A stretch of 64,000 nt of DNA from Siphonodentalium dalli. Taxonomy: Eukaryota; Mollusca; Scaphopoda; Gadilida; Siphonodentaliidae. A program made the translations under genes and the position numbers. Below, piece after piece: positions 35,948-47,594 of this stretch. Numbering within the stretch: position 1 is the first letter of the stretch; the number at the start of each line of letters is the position of its first letter. The DNA lies in contig CP136061.1 of the NCBI GenBank assembly GCA_032622095.1, forward strand, positions 169,761,107 through 169,825,106, given 5' to 3'. The notes beneath the pieces are model-generated. The model was given only the letters and a program-made list of their open reading frames with translations, did no database searches and was not told where the DNA came from.

Positions 35948-36520
35948 TTATTATCCATCCCTTAACTAACACCATTTCCGATTGGGAAAAAGCCGCCACG
36001 TGATAGTACTGGAAAAAGTCATATTGGACTCCCGAAAGTCATATTGGACTCCCGACTGTACAATATGACTTTTCATATTGGACTCCGTGACGTCACGAAT
36101 TAACTCTATTGCGAAATGAATCGGTGAAATTGTGATGCGCGCGCAACATTGATGGATTTTAGCAGACGTTTCACTTCCGCATTGAGTTATTTCTCACTTC
36201 CGTGTTTACTTTTCCAAATCATGCTTTCTGATGATCAATATACGGTACAGGATTTTATAGAGAATTAAGTGCCGACAAATACCAAAAATAACCACAAACG
36301 TTTTATTTCCAAAATTTGGATAAACATACAGATGGATAATAAAAATGTCATTATACAATGTTGTGTACAGTATGAGTTTTTCTTGTACTCGTCCAGGTTG
36401 TGGTGAAAAGTCATATTGGACTCGACACTGGCGTGTCTCGTCCAATATGACTTTTCACCACAACCTGAACTCATACAAGAAAAACACATACTGTACACAA
36501 CATTGTATAATGACTTTATA
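35948..36520. mobile_element. 573-bp insert with a 78-bp-armed inverted repeat
   Basis: Comparison with copy 2 (GGGAGTTATTGTATGTCATG) shows that 35948-36520 is an insertion. It contains an inverted repeat at 36347-36514 (GTCATTATACAATG ... CATTGTATAATGAC). The motif CATATTGGACTC or its inverse occurs at least five times, three of them clustered near 36020-36090. A possible TTAT target duplication is not exact. It is non-coding. Confidence 0.7.
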
Positions 36521-38880
36521 GTATGTCATGACTGATGTGGGTAGGTATACAATGAGTGACTGTATGGTTATGAGTGGGTTGTCCATGGTAAGATGCATCT
36601 AGGTATGCAGGGAGAGGTCATGGTCTGGGGTGAATCGGTATGCATGTAGTGACTGTATGGTGTATGAATGTGTATATCCAGTTTGGGTGCACCCGGTGTG
36701 CCTGTATGGCCATTGGTGTGGTGTATGGATATAGCTACATGGTCATCTATGTGTTGATTATGTATATATGGAGTGACTAAGGTCATGGGTGGGATGTACT
36801 GTGTACATGTGTTGTCTGTATGATCATGGATGGGGTGTGTGGATAAATAGGTAGTGATTTTATGGTTAGGGTAATGTGTATATGTATACATGGAATGACT
36901 GTACGGTCATGATTGAATATGAATACCTGGAATAAGCTGGGTGGACATTATCGAACGTGTGGGTACATAGGGAGTGTCCTTGTGGTAACGGGTGGGATGT
37001 ATATTTATATATCTCGTGGATGTATTATCATTGGTGGGTGTATAGGGCTTAGCTGTATTACCATGGATGGCGTGTATGTTTATACAGTGAATTGCTGAAT
37101 TGTCATGTGTGAGGTGTATATGCAAGTATGGATTGTTTGAATGGTCGTATGTGCGGGTTTTTTGTATATCTGGAAGGGGTGAATGGCCATTAGTGAGGTT
37201 TACATGTATACCTGGAGTGAATCTATGGTCTTAGGGTGGGCTGCATATGTATATCGAGTGGTTGTATGACTATGTGTGTCAAATAGGTATACAGGTAGTG
37301 ACTGTATGTTTAATGGTGATATGAGTACATGTAGGTATACAAGTAGTGACTGTATGATCATAAATGTAATGAACATCTATACAGGGGTTGACAGGCGTAT
37401 GAGTATACATGTACCTGGTGTTCCTGTTTGGTGACTCGTGTCGGTATCGTCATGTGTAGGTTATACCAGTACACACACGTGTTGCTTTATTGTCATGGGC
37501 GAGGGATATGTGTATATAGCGAGTGGCTATATGGCCAAGGATGAGGTGCATATGCATACATGGAGTGACTATACTGACATGGCTGGGTGTATTAGTATAT
37601 CTTGAGTGGCTATTCGGCTATGGTGTGACAAATAGGGATACAGGGATTGACATGGCCAATTTTGAGGTGAATATGTATACAAGGATTGACCATGATCGTG
37701 TATGAATGTTTTGAATAGGTACACATGGGGTGACTATATGGCCATAGGTCAGGTGAAGGAGTATACCAGGTATTAAACATGGGTGAGGGTATGTGTATGA
37801 AGCGAGTGGCTATATGGCGATGTGCATATGTATACCGGAGTGACTTTATGGTCATTGTTGTGGTGTTGATGTATATATTGATTGTATATTTGACCATGCG
37901 TTTGGAAAATAGGTATACATGGATGATGACCTTATGGCCAATGGTGAGATGAATGGGTATACAAGGAGCGACTATATGGTTATGGGTCATGTTTAGGAGT
38001 ATACCCGGTGTGCCTGCATTGTGACGCGTGGCTGTATGGTCATCCGTGGTCATGGGTCAGGTGTACATGTATACAGTGGGTCACTATATTGTTATGTCTG
38101 TGGTGTTTATGTATATATGTAATGACTGTGTGCTAATGGGTGGCTATCGCTTTCCACGATATGACATGACCTCTCTATTGATTAACATATCCTTGAGTTA
38201 TTGTGGAAAGCGATAGCCACCCAAGGTACACATGTACAACCCACACATTACCCCAGTCATATGTACATAAACACCACACAAATGACAACATAGTCACCCA
38301 CTTTATACATGTACATGTACTAGTACACCTGATCATACAGCCATACTTGGTTATACCCGTACATACCACAAATGACGATACAGCCACGAGTCACCATGCA
38401 TGAACACCAGGTATATACCTACACCCAACACATGACCATATAGTCACTCTATGTATACATATTCACTACATTCACGATCATACAGTCACTCATTGTATAC
38501 ATATTCACATCACCATGGACCATACAGCCACTACATGTATACCTATTCGCCATACCCATGACTATAGAGTCAATCCAGGTATACATATGCACATCACCAA
38601 TGGTGAGCCCTTCCAGATATACCAATATCTGCACATACGACCACTCATAAGTTCCATACTTGCCATACTCATACACGCCATCCATGATAATAAATCTACT
38701 TCCCATACACCACCAATGATAACACATCCACAACATATATAAATATACGTCCCACCATTACCAACAGGGCACTCCCTATATACCCACACATCATTCATGA
38801 CCATACAATAACTCCCTGTATTATCTATTACCTATTATCCTCATCTATGATCATAGAGTAACTCCCTGTATAAACTCATC
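36521..38880. repeat. Minisatellite core of foldback copy 3 with central hairpin
   Basis: The same degenerate 55-60 bp units as in copies 1 and 2 run in one sense to about 38140 and inverted from about 38221. Between them is the hairpin GGCTATCGCTTTCCAC ... GTGGAAAGCGATAGCC (38142-38218). Open frames in this segment are repeat by-products. Confidence 0.8.
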
Positions 38881-40739
38881 TTGGCTTCCACCCTGTATCC
38901 AGTTGATAAATTTTTATCATAATGGGCCAGAATACCCACATATCATGGTTCATCTCAGTTCCGTCTCAAAGTTCTGCCCATTTCCTTTCAATAATATGGC
39001 CAGAATCACAAAAGAGGTTCTCCGCAAAATTCCATACTGCAACTTTAAAATGAATTTGTCATGCCCCATACGGAACTGGGACAAACATAATAGAACGTAG
39101 TTGTCAGTTAATTACATTGTAACTAACACGTACAATAACCAAGTGAGTCACAATTTGCCACCTTTTTCGGATAACGCAGAGAATAATGTTCGGGATATGT
39201 TAACTTTTAACTTTTTACAAATTTGGTTGCCATTTTGGAAGCCATCTTGAGCAATTGAGTCTATAAACACCGTAGTGTGACACATTTAAGATAGACCAAA
39301 ACAATAAACACCTTTCAATCCAAAGATAGTTACATTTTACTTGAACAAATGGTCGAACCCTGAAAAGTGAATTTTTGCCGATATTTATGTCAAGTTTGTG
39401 AGAGAAAAATCCAATATTTCTGGTGATATCAGTGGTGACAATAGTAAAAATGATCCATGGTGCATCAGACATGTTAGTATGCAATGTATAGAAAACAGAT
39501 TAGCCAATTGTGTACATCAACCACAACTTGTAAGCGATTGCAGGACACCCTGGGGCATATATTTACCATTTTCCATATTTTGGCGGCCATTTTCGCAGCC
39601 ATTTTGAGCCAAGGTAAGATTTATGGTTCCAGAGATTTGGAATATTCATAGGTAATGATATGCCTCACTTTACAGTACAATGTTCTTTTCATTTCTTGTT
39701 GAAATATGACTAGAATCCCAATTGTGATTTTTTTTTAAAGTTTGTACTGCGTTCTGTAAAATCAAATTTTTGAGGGATCGGAAGGGGTTAGGACCCCAAT
39801 AATTGCATATTTAATTGCTCCAATGATCAGTTAATATACAAAACACAAAATAAAGTTGCATTACTCAACCAGTTCCAAACAGCATGAATTGATCTAGAAG
39901 ATATTTGTGAAAAAAATGTCATATTTTCAACTTCCGGCAGCCATCTTGGATGGTGAGTTTCAATTTTGGCCCAAAAAAGTGTCATGTCTTAGCTTCACGA
40001 AAATATATACATTTGTATACATTTTATTAGATTTTCCCGCTATAATTTTCATAAAACTGGCTCACTTATAGTTCTAGAAAATGGATCGGGTTGTGGGAGG
40101 GGGGGGGTTACAAGTCTCGTTCTTATCAGAAAAGACATGAATATATATTTCTTAAGTTGATCGTATCGATTTAGGGATGTATTGGTTGTAATAGTGCAAC
40201 GTTCCAGGGGTGTGCGTACATACGCACACGTTGGACGAATGCAATCATGTAAATAAAAGTGATTTTACGTTTTGAGGGGTGACCCGATGACACCCTTCTT
40301 ATCTTAAAACCCCAGGAAAAGTTGCTTCTTAAGTTGTGTTTTTATAATTAGTATATATCAAAAGTACTTTGAGACAAAAATTATGGATGTACGCGAAAGT
40401 GTAAAAAAAAAGGTGAAAAATCACGTTTTGGGGTTCAGCATGGGACCCCTCTTTCTTATCTGAAAACCCCAGGAAAATCCCTTTCTTAAGTTGTGTTTTC
40501 TTAATCAGTACACTTAGGAGTATCATCAAACCAAAATTCATCGATGTACGCAGAAGTGTAAATAGAAGTGGCATTTTTTGGAGTTCAGAGGCCCCTAAAC
40601 CCCAGGAATGCGCAACTTAAGAAATTGGTTTTTCAGAATGTTCCATTATTGGTACCAACTTTAGGGGGTCAAACCTTTTGTATGCAAAAGTGTAAATAGA
40701 ACATATGCAGGCTCCCTAACTAATAGAGCTCTGAGTATC

Positions 40740-41290
40740 TGATGTTTGCATGTTCTTGAATTTAGACGGATTTAAACCAAATTTGGTTGAGTCACCATGG
40801 TGGATGTTATAATGGTGTTATTTTTTTTTAAATTGAGCAAGAAATTAATCTTAATTAAAATATCAAAAACGATTTTGAAAAAAAAACACAATTTCAAATC
40901 AATTTTGTGTTTGCTTTTTTTTTTAGTTGTGTCCATGGCATGGCCCCTATTTGACCCAGTGATCCCATTTGAACAAATCTGAATCCCAGTCACCCAAGGA
41001 CCCTACATACCAAATATAAGCTAAATCGGCCCAATCGTTCTTGAGAAGAAGTCTTTCTAAGGATTACTATGGAGAAATAGAGTTATGGCCCTGCTTTCAC
41101 AACTATTTGACCCAGTGACCTCATTGGAACAAATCTGAATGCGAGTCATCCAGGGAACATCAACAGCAAATATGAACCCATTCGGTTTTATGGTTCCGAA
41201 AAAGATGTTTAAAGATTTGTTGATGGACGGATGGACGGACGGAGGAGTGATGACAATAGGAGCTATTCGTCTCAGGTGAGCTAAAAATGG
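40740..41290 (+). mobile_element. Tandem-core element (family E), two units
   Basis: Two diverged units contain ATTTGACCCAGTGA and GAACAAATCTGAATCCCAGTC / GAACAAATCTGAATGCGAGTC, offset by about 155 bp. A GGACGGATGGACGGACGG tail and TATTCGTCTCAGGTGAGCTA follow. The plan (tandem units, GGAC tail, GAGCTAAAA end) is the same as in family A. Poly-A and poly-T stretches near 40820-40930 lie in its first half. It is non-coding. Confidence 0.6.
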
Positions 41291-41475
41291 AACAAATTTC
41301 AGAATTTTTTTATGGCTCCCATCTAGAGGTCACCCCGAAGATCCATTCAAAGTTTGGTGATGATCAGATGAGTGATGTGGCCTTGTAGGGTGAGCCAAAG
41401 GAAATTGTTGACAGATGGACGGACGACCCATGGTAATAGCTCAAACTTTACAAAGTAAAGTTGAGCTAAAAATGT
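41291..41475 (+). mobile_element. Solo 3' end of family A
   Basis: GGCTCCCATCTAGAGGTCAC, CATTCAAAGTTTGGTGATGATC, GCCAAAGGAAATTGTTGAC, a GGACGGACG stretch, CCATGGTAATAGCTCAAAC and the palindrome AACTTTACAAAGTAAAGTT end in GAGCTAAAA. This is the 3' terminal structure of the family with barely one monomer. Confidence 0.7.
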
Positions 41476-42418
41476 TGTTTCACATTCAATTATATGATTT
41501 AATCGCTCGTGTCATGTGTATAAATCTCAGAATAATCATTCAGATCTTAATATTAACTCCGATAATAGTTATCTTCCACATAAATATTCGAGATTTACGA
41601 TCGAAAACTTGGAAAGTTTGTGCTGATTGCTAGCGTGTGCAGGGCGTTTTTTATTGTGTGCACAAGAATCTTGATTTTTACAACAGATATAAAACACAAA
41701 ATGAAGCCTATGGAATAACTTTGAATGAACATGATGTTGTATGGTAAGATATATTACATATAAAATATGTCACATACTATGCATGATGAGATACAACTAA
41801 CTGATAAGCTACATACATATAGATACCAACACTTAAATAGTAATCAAAAGATAACCGACCTGCCACAAAATGTTTAACTGGACATCAAAAGCAGAACCGG
41901 ATTGTAGCCTGTGAATAAGCAGTGATATATGATGAACATGTTGTCATGCTGTGACCAGTTATTGATCACTTCTAAACAAAATTTTCAGTTTTGAAGTTAA
42001 AATATTAAATTTCCATCTTTACTTTATGTTTGTGAATTTATGTCATTATGATATTTTAAAGAATATAAAGATAACCTGTACATTGTTATTAATAATTTCT
42101 TGTGATTTTAATCAGATTAACCTTTTGTACAACTACTAGCAGCTGGCTACTAAATGAAATTTTGTCAGGATATAGAATTTCATAATAGTTTTTAAATAAT
42201 GACTAAATTATGTTTGCTCCAATTCAAACGATACATGGCTTCACAATTCTGGCTGTCATCATTCAGATTTAAAAACAAAATCTATTGGGAATGCTAGGTT
42301 ACTTCAACATTGTCAGGAAATTGGTTGAATATGGGATTATTAAAGATAGAAAACTGACAAAATTCTAAGCTGATAATAAAGTCTTAACAAGTCAAGCAAC
42401 CTATTAAAGTCTAATGCA
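41476..42418. other. Non-coding AT-rich interval
   Basis: No gene, RNA or transposon terminus recognised. Confidence 0.4.
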
Positions 42419-42424
42419 GTAATG
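42419..42424. other. Target-site duplication GTAATG, left copy
   Basis: GTAATG at 42419-42424 recurs at 45239-45244, directly outside the inverted termini of the 2.8-kb element. With one terminal base reassigned, the duplication could be 7 bp (AGTAATG). Confidence 0.7.
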
Positions 42425-42459
42425 TATGGGAGGCCAAATTCACATTTATTAATAATTGA

Positions 42460-42770
42460 GCTGAAGCGCAATTCAATTGCGCTGAAGTGCAATTCAATTG
42501 CGCTGAAGCGCAATTCAATTGCACTGAAGTGCAATTCATAATTAATTGCGCTGAAGCGCAATTGAATTGCGCTGAAGCGTTATTAATTTTTCATATATGG
42601 CTAAACCCCCCAGTTAATTAATGAATAAATCCAATAGAAAAATAATTGCGCTTCAGAGCAATTCAATTGCGCTTCAGCGCAATTATTTTCCCAACTAAAA
42701 CAGAAGGTACCACCGGTATGAATAAATCCAATAGAAAAATAATTGCGCTTCAGCGCAATTATTTTCCGAA
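42460..42770. repeat. Cluster of 20-bp palindromes (left)
   Basis: AATTGCGCTGAAGCGCAATT and variants occur about nine times. The CTGAAG sense comes first (42460-42580), then the CTTCAG sense (42640-42770). Each can form a hairpin with an 8-bp stem. Confidence 0.85.
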
Positions 42771-42774
42771 CTAA

Positions 42775-44470
42775 AACAGAAGGTACTGGTATTGCGAGTC
42801 GCCCCAACTAATACAGAAGCTAATGCTATTGCAAGTCGCCCTGACTGAAACAGAAGATAATTATATTGTGAGTCTATCCGACTAAAACAGAAGTCGAAAG
42901 TCACCCTGAAGTATACAGAATATAATGCTATCGCATGTATAATTTTTATTTGAGTGCAGGACAAAATGTCAGGTACCAGATGAGTGGTGCCTGACATTTG
43001 AAAATGGCACCTGACATATTATTTCTCTGTATGCTATTGCCCAAACTTACTAGTAATAGTCTATCATCTGATTTACATGGAAAAAATCTTGTTTGCTTGT
43101 ACGTCTGTATTATCAGTGCTATCTTCTGTAATTTTTGTGTGAACAGAACTGAAGAAATCTGTCAATTATTTCGACATGACAACATCACCGGAATTTCCAA
43201 AACCTACATCGTACAACAGAAACCGAAACGAAATGCTGAAGTATGACACTGCCTGTTATTAGTTTCACGATCCACTGTGAGGAATGGAGAAAAATACTAC
43301 ACCTATGGCTGATAAACACAAGTTTTACGCAACAAAATTCATTTGATAAGATTTTCAGACAATGCCACGACATTAATTCCGATCGAAAAATATCTATTAC
43401 CTTCCGCCATATTCCGGTGCTAGTTTTTAGAACAACTATTTTTTCCAGATATTATTTTTATCGCCGGGGAAACCCAGCGCCCACACAGAAAAATAATTTT
43501 GATTAGTGCCGGTATTCTTGCAAAAAGAAGTCGCCCAACGCGACAATAAAGGCTACCCAAACAACCACATATAGAAACTGTTCAAATATAACAGACGAGC
43601 ATCACGACCAGCGTATTCAGATTTGCGTCGGGGGAAATAATAATGCCAATATTATGTACAGTGCTTAGCCAATGCAATTTTCGTACCGGACAAAACAGAA
43701 GGTACAGGTATTGCAAGTCACCCCGACTAATACAGAAGGTAATGCTATTGCGAGTCTCCACAATTTATAGATAACATAAAGAATAAAACAGAAGGAAATG
43801 CTATCGTGAATTGCCCTTATCACTAATACATAAGGCAATGGCAATGCCATCAGGAGCCGCCCCGATTCATACAGATGTTAATGGTATCATGAGTCACCCT
43901 GACTAAAACAGAAAGTATATACCGGTATCGCAAGTTACCCCGACTAATACAGAAGGTAATGCTATCGCGAGTCGCCCTGATTAAAACAGAACATAATGCT
44001 ATTGCAAGTCGCCATGACACTGACTAATCAATCCTATCGAGAGTACCCCAAACAAATAAAGAAGATAATCCAAAAGTGAATCACCCCGAATAATACAAAG
44101 ATAATGCTATCGCGAGTCGGCCCAACTAAAACAGAAGATAATGCTATTACGAGTAGCCCCGACTAAAACAGAAGCTAATTCTATTGCGAGTCTTCACGAT
44201 TAATAGAGAATGTAATGCTATCACGAGTAGCACCGACTAAAACAGAAGGAAACATGCTATTGTGAGTCCCCCTGATTAATACAGAAGGCATGCTATCACG
44301 AGTCAGCCCGATTCATACAGATTATAATGCTATCATGAGTTGCCCCGACTAAAACAGAAGGTACCGGTGTCGCAAGTTACCCCGACTAATACATAAGGTA
44401 ATGCTATCGAGAGTCACACCGACTAAAACAGAAGGAAATGTTTTGTGAGTCGCCCTGAAGGGAACGCTAT
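42775..44470. repeat. Minisatellite of about 37-bp units
   Basis: Units with the pattern CCCGACTAAAACAGAAGGTA, ATGCTATTGCGAGTCG recur from 42775 to about 42910 and from about 43660 to 44470, with substitutions in each unit. A unique segment of about 740 bp separates the two blocks. Confidence 0.8.
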
Positions 44471-44964
44471 TACATGTATGTGGTGCGGCAGGGGAAACTT
44501 AGTCTCCTTAATTGCCTTTATTCCTTCTGTATGTGACTGAAGACTTCTAAAGAATTTTCTGAGATGTGGATTTAAACGAATATAAAATGACTCAGTCCAT
44601 AAATCATTTGATATTATCCTCTCAGCCCTTAATGTAAAAGGTAGGGGGTGCTCTCATGATTGTTTACTGTCTTTAGTTAACTCATAATACTCATGATAAG
44701 AGGCAAGGAAGCAGTCTGAAGCGCAATTGGTTGGTATCGCATATGAATTTATGATAATGGAATAACCCACCTATTCAGGGAGCAAATTACTTTTGAAATT
44801 TTGATTAGCAAATAACTTCATAATGACATAATTAGATAGCATTGTTCTGAAATCATATAAAATTCATACCAAATTGCATAGCTATTATCCAAATTTGGGT
44901 AGCAAATTACGATGCGATACCAGTTAATTTTCTCCCTGCACCTATTCAACCCAACTTTAATAAT

Positions 44965-45215
44965 AATAATTGCGCTGAAGCGCAATTGAATTGTGCTGAA
45001 GCGCAATTGAATTGCTTGGGTAGTATTTGAAAAATTAATTGCGCTGAAGCGCAATTAATTTTGAATTGTGCTGAAGCGCAATTGGTGGATATCCCATATG
45101 AATTGATGATAATGGAATAACCTATCTATTCAGGGGTGTAAGCTTGTAACAATAATTGCGCTTCAGCGCAATTGATATGAATCAAGTTGGATTGCGCTTC
45201 AGCGCAATTATTAAT
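44965..45215. repeat. Cluster of 20-bp palindromes (right)
   Basis: Six or so copies of AATTGCGCTGAAGCGCAATT or the inverse, CTTCAG-centred, form. These lie within 270 bp of the right terminus of the element and mirror the left cluster. Confidence 0.85.
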
Positions 45216-45489
45216 AAATGTGAATTTGGCCTCCCATAGTAATGAAATCCTGCCAAAAGTATGGATGAAGCCTGGATAAAAAATGTGAACACAGGGCTTT
45301 TCAACCACTGAGGCAACCACCAAATATTGTTTAACTTTCTAGGAGACTCACACACTGGTGGCTAATAAAATACCCGAGAAAAAGGGAAAATAGCAATACA
45401 TAGAAAATAGTTTTTTGAAACTCTGATGCACCAGCCCAGTGTTTGTAATTTTTTTGCAGATTAACCCCTTGAAAAAATAGAAATAAAAG

Positions 45490-46215
45490 ACTGTCCGGCC
45501 ACAGTGTCCCCCGAAGAAGTGGCTTCATTGGGGGCATCGGTTTTTCTGAAAAAAATAACAAGGACCCTAAATCCGAAGCAACCAGACAGAAATGGGTGGA
45601 TCGTACCCATATTCAAACTTGATCTGTATTTCGAGCTGATAAACTCATATACCAAATTTGATTCAGATATGATCACACAAACTAAAGTTATCATCCGAAA
45701 ACCAGAAATTGACAGGATTCTAAGTCGTAAAAGGGCCATAACTGTCACAAAAATGGGGCGAGCAAACCCATATTCTAACCTGACCTGTATTTTGGGCTGA
45801 TAAACTATCATACTAAACTTGATACAGATATGATCACACAAACTAAAGTTATCATCCGAAACCAGAAATTGACAGGATTCGAAGTCGAAAAAGGGCCATA
45901 ACTCTAGCAAAAATGGGCAGATTGTACCCATATTCAAACTTGACATGTATTTCGAGCTGATAAACGCGCATTCCAAATTTGGTTAAGATATATCACACAA
46001 ACTGAAGTTATCAACCGGAATACCAGAAAATTACAAGATTCTAATTAAAAAAAGTGCCATAACTCTCGCAAAAATGACCTGTATTTTGGTCTGATAAACT
46101 CACCTATGAAATTTGCTTTTGATCTAATAACCGAAACTAAAGTTATCATCCGGAAACCATTTCCGGACGCACGGACGCACAGACACAGGCTATTTTAATA
46201 GTCCCCCAAAAAAAA
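45490..46215 (+). mobile_element. Tandem-core element (family C), first copy
   Basis: It starts GACTGTCCGGCCACAGTGTC and GTGGCTTCATT. Four units follow, containing AACTAAAGTTATCATCCG at 45681, 45841, 46001 and 46137 (spacing about 160, 160 and 136). It ends with a GGACGCACGGACGCAC tail and CTATTTTAATAGTCCCCC. It is non-coding. A second copy is at 55305-56285. Confidence 0.75.
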
Positions 46216-47028
46216 ATCGGTGGAAAAAAAGACTGACAGAAACAAACCTGTGAGCCAATGAACTGTTAGTAACAGTCTGTTACACAAGATATGAGCATAA
46301 TATTAATGCAATGAAAAACATTGTAGTAGAGTGAATGAAAAATAAATAAAGTATTGCACAGTTGGTTTAATAATGGCCTTTGTTGTAATTTGTTTGTATG
46401 ATGCTTATTTATACATATCAGATTTAACCCTTCCATGACTGGAGCTTCCTGGAATTTTGCAAAAACACTGTGCCAATACATTTTCTTTTATATGGGAGTT
46501 TCCCATATGGAGCCTCACATATATAAGAGAACACATTGGCATATTAAACAATATTTACATTGACCTTGTAAGCCAGTGCATTATCTTATGTATGCAAGGC
46601 TCCCTATAAGATAATGCACTGGCACAGACCGGATCTTTAATGCTGCACCAGCACAGCTCCCATCATGAACGGGTTAAGAGTAAAAAGCTTGATCATTCCA
46701 GGAACAGACACTTCATTCAGCACTGGATGGATTTATTGTAGAGATCACAGTTGGGGCACATATATGTCCAGACCTCTCAATAATGAAGGTTCCAGTGTAA
46801 TGGAGAACTCTTTAAGAGTGTCAAGGATGTGTACTGTGAAGTTGAGTAATGTACTGTCCCTAAGAAAGGAGGTCTCCTCAAACATCTGCTGTGTTACGGG
46901 AGTGTCTGCTATTAGAGGAAGCCATCTCTGTAAGCAATGATCTCTGCAACAATAAATAAATCTTATTGAAAATGAGAAACTACTCACAAAATCTTTAAGT
47001 AATCAAGACGTCCATAGCCTACTCTCAT
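46216..47028. other. Non-coding interval including a short hairpin
   Basis: No gene is supported. GCCAGTGCATTATCTTAT (46572-46589) and its exact inverse (46606-46623) form an 18-bp stem with a 16-base loop. Confidence 0.5.
46572..46623. repeat. Hairpin with perfect 18-bp stem
   Basis: Perfect inverted repeat around TGTATGCAAGGCTCCC-like loop sequence. No T-run follows and no target duplication is visible, so it is probably a relic palindrome. Confidence 0.8.
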
Positions 47029-47174
47029 GTGCCTAATAATCGTGATGGGTGGAGATTTTGGCTGAAATTAATAATAGTGATGGCAATTTCACTCTATGTC
47101 TCAATGCCAAATAATAGTGATAATTGGGAATTTTCTACAAAATTAATAATCATGCTGACACTATTATTAGGCAC
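47029..47174. mobile_element. 146-bp MITE-like unit with two internal repeats
   Basis: GTGCCTAATAAT at 47029 is mirrored by ATTATTAGGCAC ending 47174. The interior is two diverged copies of about 72 bp with AATAATAGTGAT. Flanking duplication is not evident. Confidence 0.55.
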
Positions 47175-47594
47175 CTGGGAGTATTCCAAGACTAAACAAG
47201 GTCACAACTTAGGCAAAATTTATCATACTGAACCTAAATTCAAAATAAGCTGCTTTCCCTTGGGGGCAGCCGAGAGAGAGACGATACTCACTGGAACAGG
47301 GTTTATATAGTTCTCCTGCTGGGACGAAGAGGTGATGAACATTTTCTAAGACGAAAAGACTTGTGGCTTACCCACGCATTCTGCTAATTGGAACCATAAT
47401 TTCTTGTCCTAACATTAATATTCAAAGAAAAGAATGCCATTTCCAAAGCTATCATCTGGAAATCAACAAGTGCACTGCACATGTACACTGAAGGGTTTTA
47501 ATTTTCTGCTGTGGATTAAATCGAAAGATGTCTCAATCCAACCTTAGATGACTTTTAATAATAAACAAGACGTTAGTAGTTGCTATTTCACACA
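47175..47594. other. Non-coding interval
   Basis: No feature recognised. Confidence 0.4.

Larger units (their letters stand above)
33086..40722. mobile_element. Foldback element, copy 3 (left-truncated, with nested inserts)
   Basis: The sequence joins the family at ATAATTTTTGGTCTCAAAG, about 330 bp inside the arm, so the outer left terminus is missing. The right end is complete, ending GGCTCCCTAACTA at 40722. The left arm also lacks about 310 bp (join at TTTTTTGGCATATC near 33509) and carries the 33860-35475 insert. The core carries the 35948-36520 insert at its left edge. The remaining core and right arm match copy 2 in orientation. No coding capacity of its own is seen. Confidence 0.85.
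42425..45238. mobile_element. 2.8-kb non-autonomous element with palindrome clusters and minisatellite core
   Basis: The left end TATGGGAGGCCAAATTCAC and the following CATTTATTAATAATTG are mirrored at the right end, giving an inverted terminal repeat of about 50 bp. A 6-7 bp duplication flanks it. Just inside both ends lie clusters of a 20-bp palindrome. The centre is a minisatellite of about 37 bp. An interior block (about 42910-43650) is not repetitive; its open frame at 42998-43246 has no recognised family. No transposase is present. The superfamily is unknown. Confidence 0.78.

Noticed and set aside
47029-47310. A 93-codon frame with two similar repeats (PNNRDGW / PNNSDNW).
   Set aside because: It lacks an ATG at the annotated start, and the repeat comes from a small MITE-like tandem duplication. 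No family is recognised.
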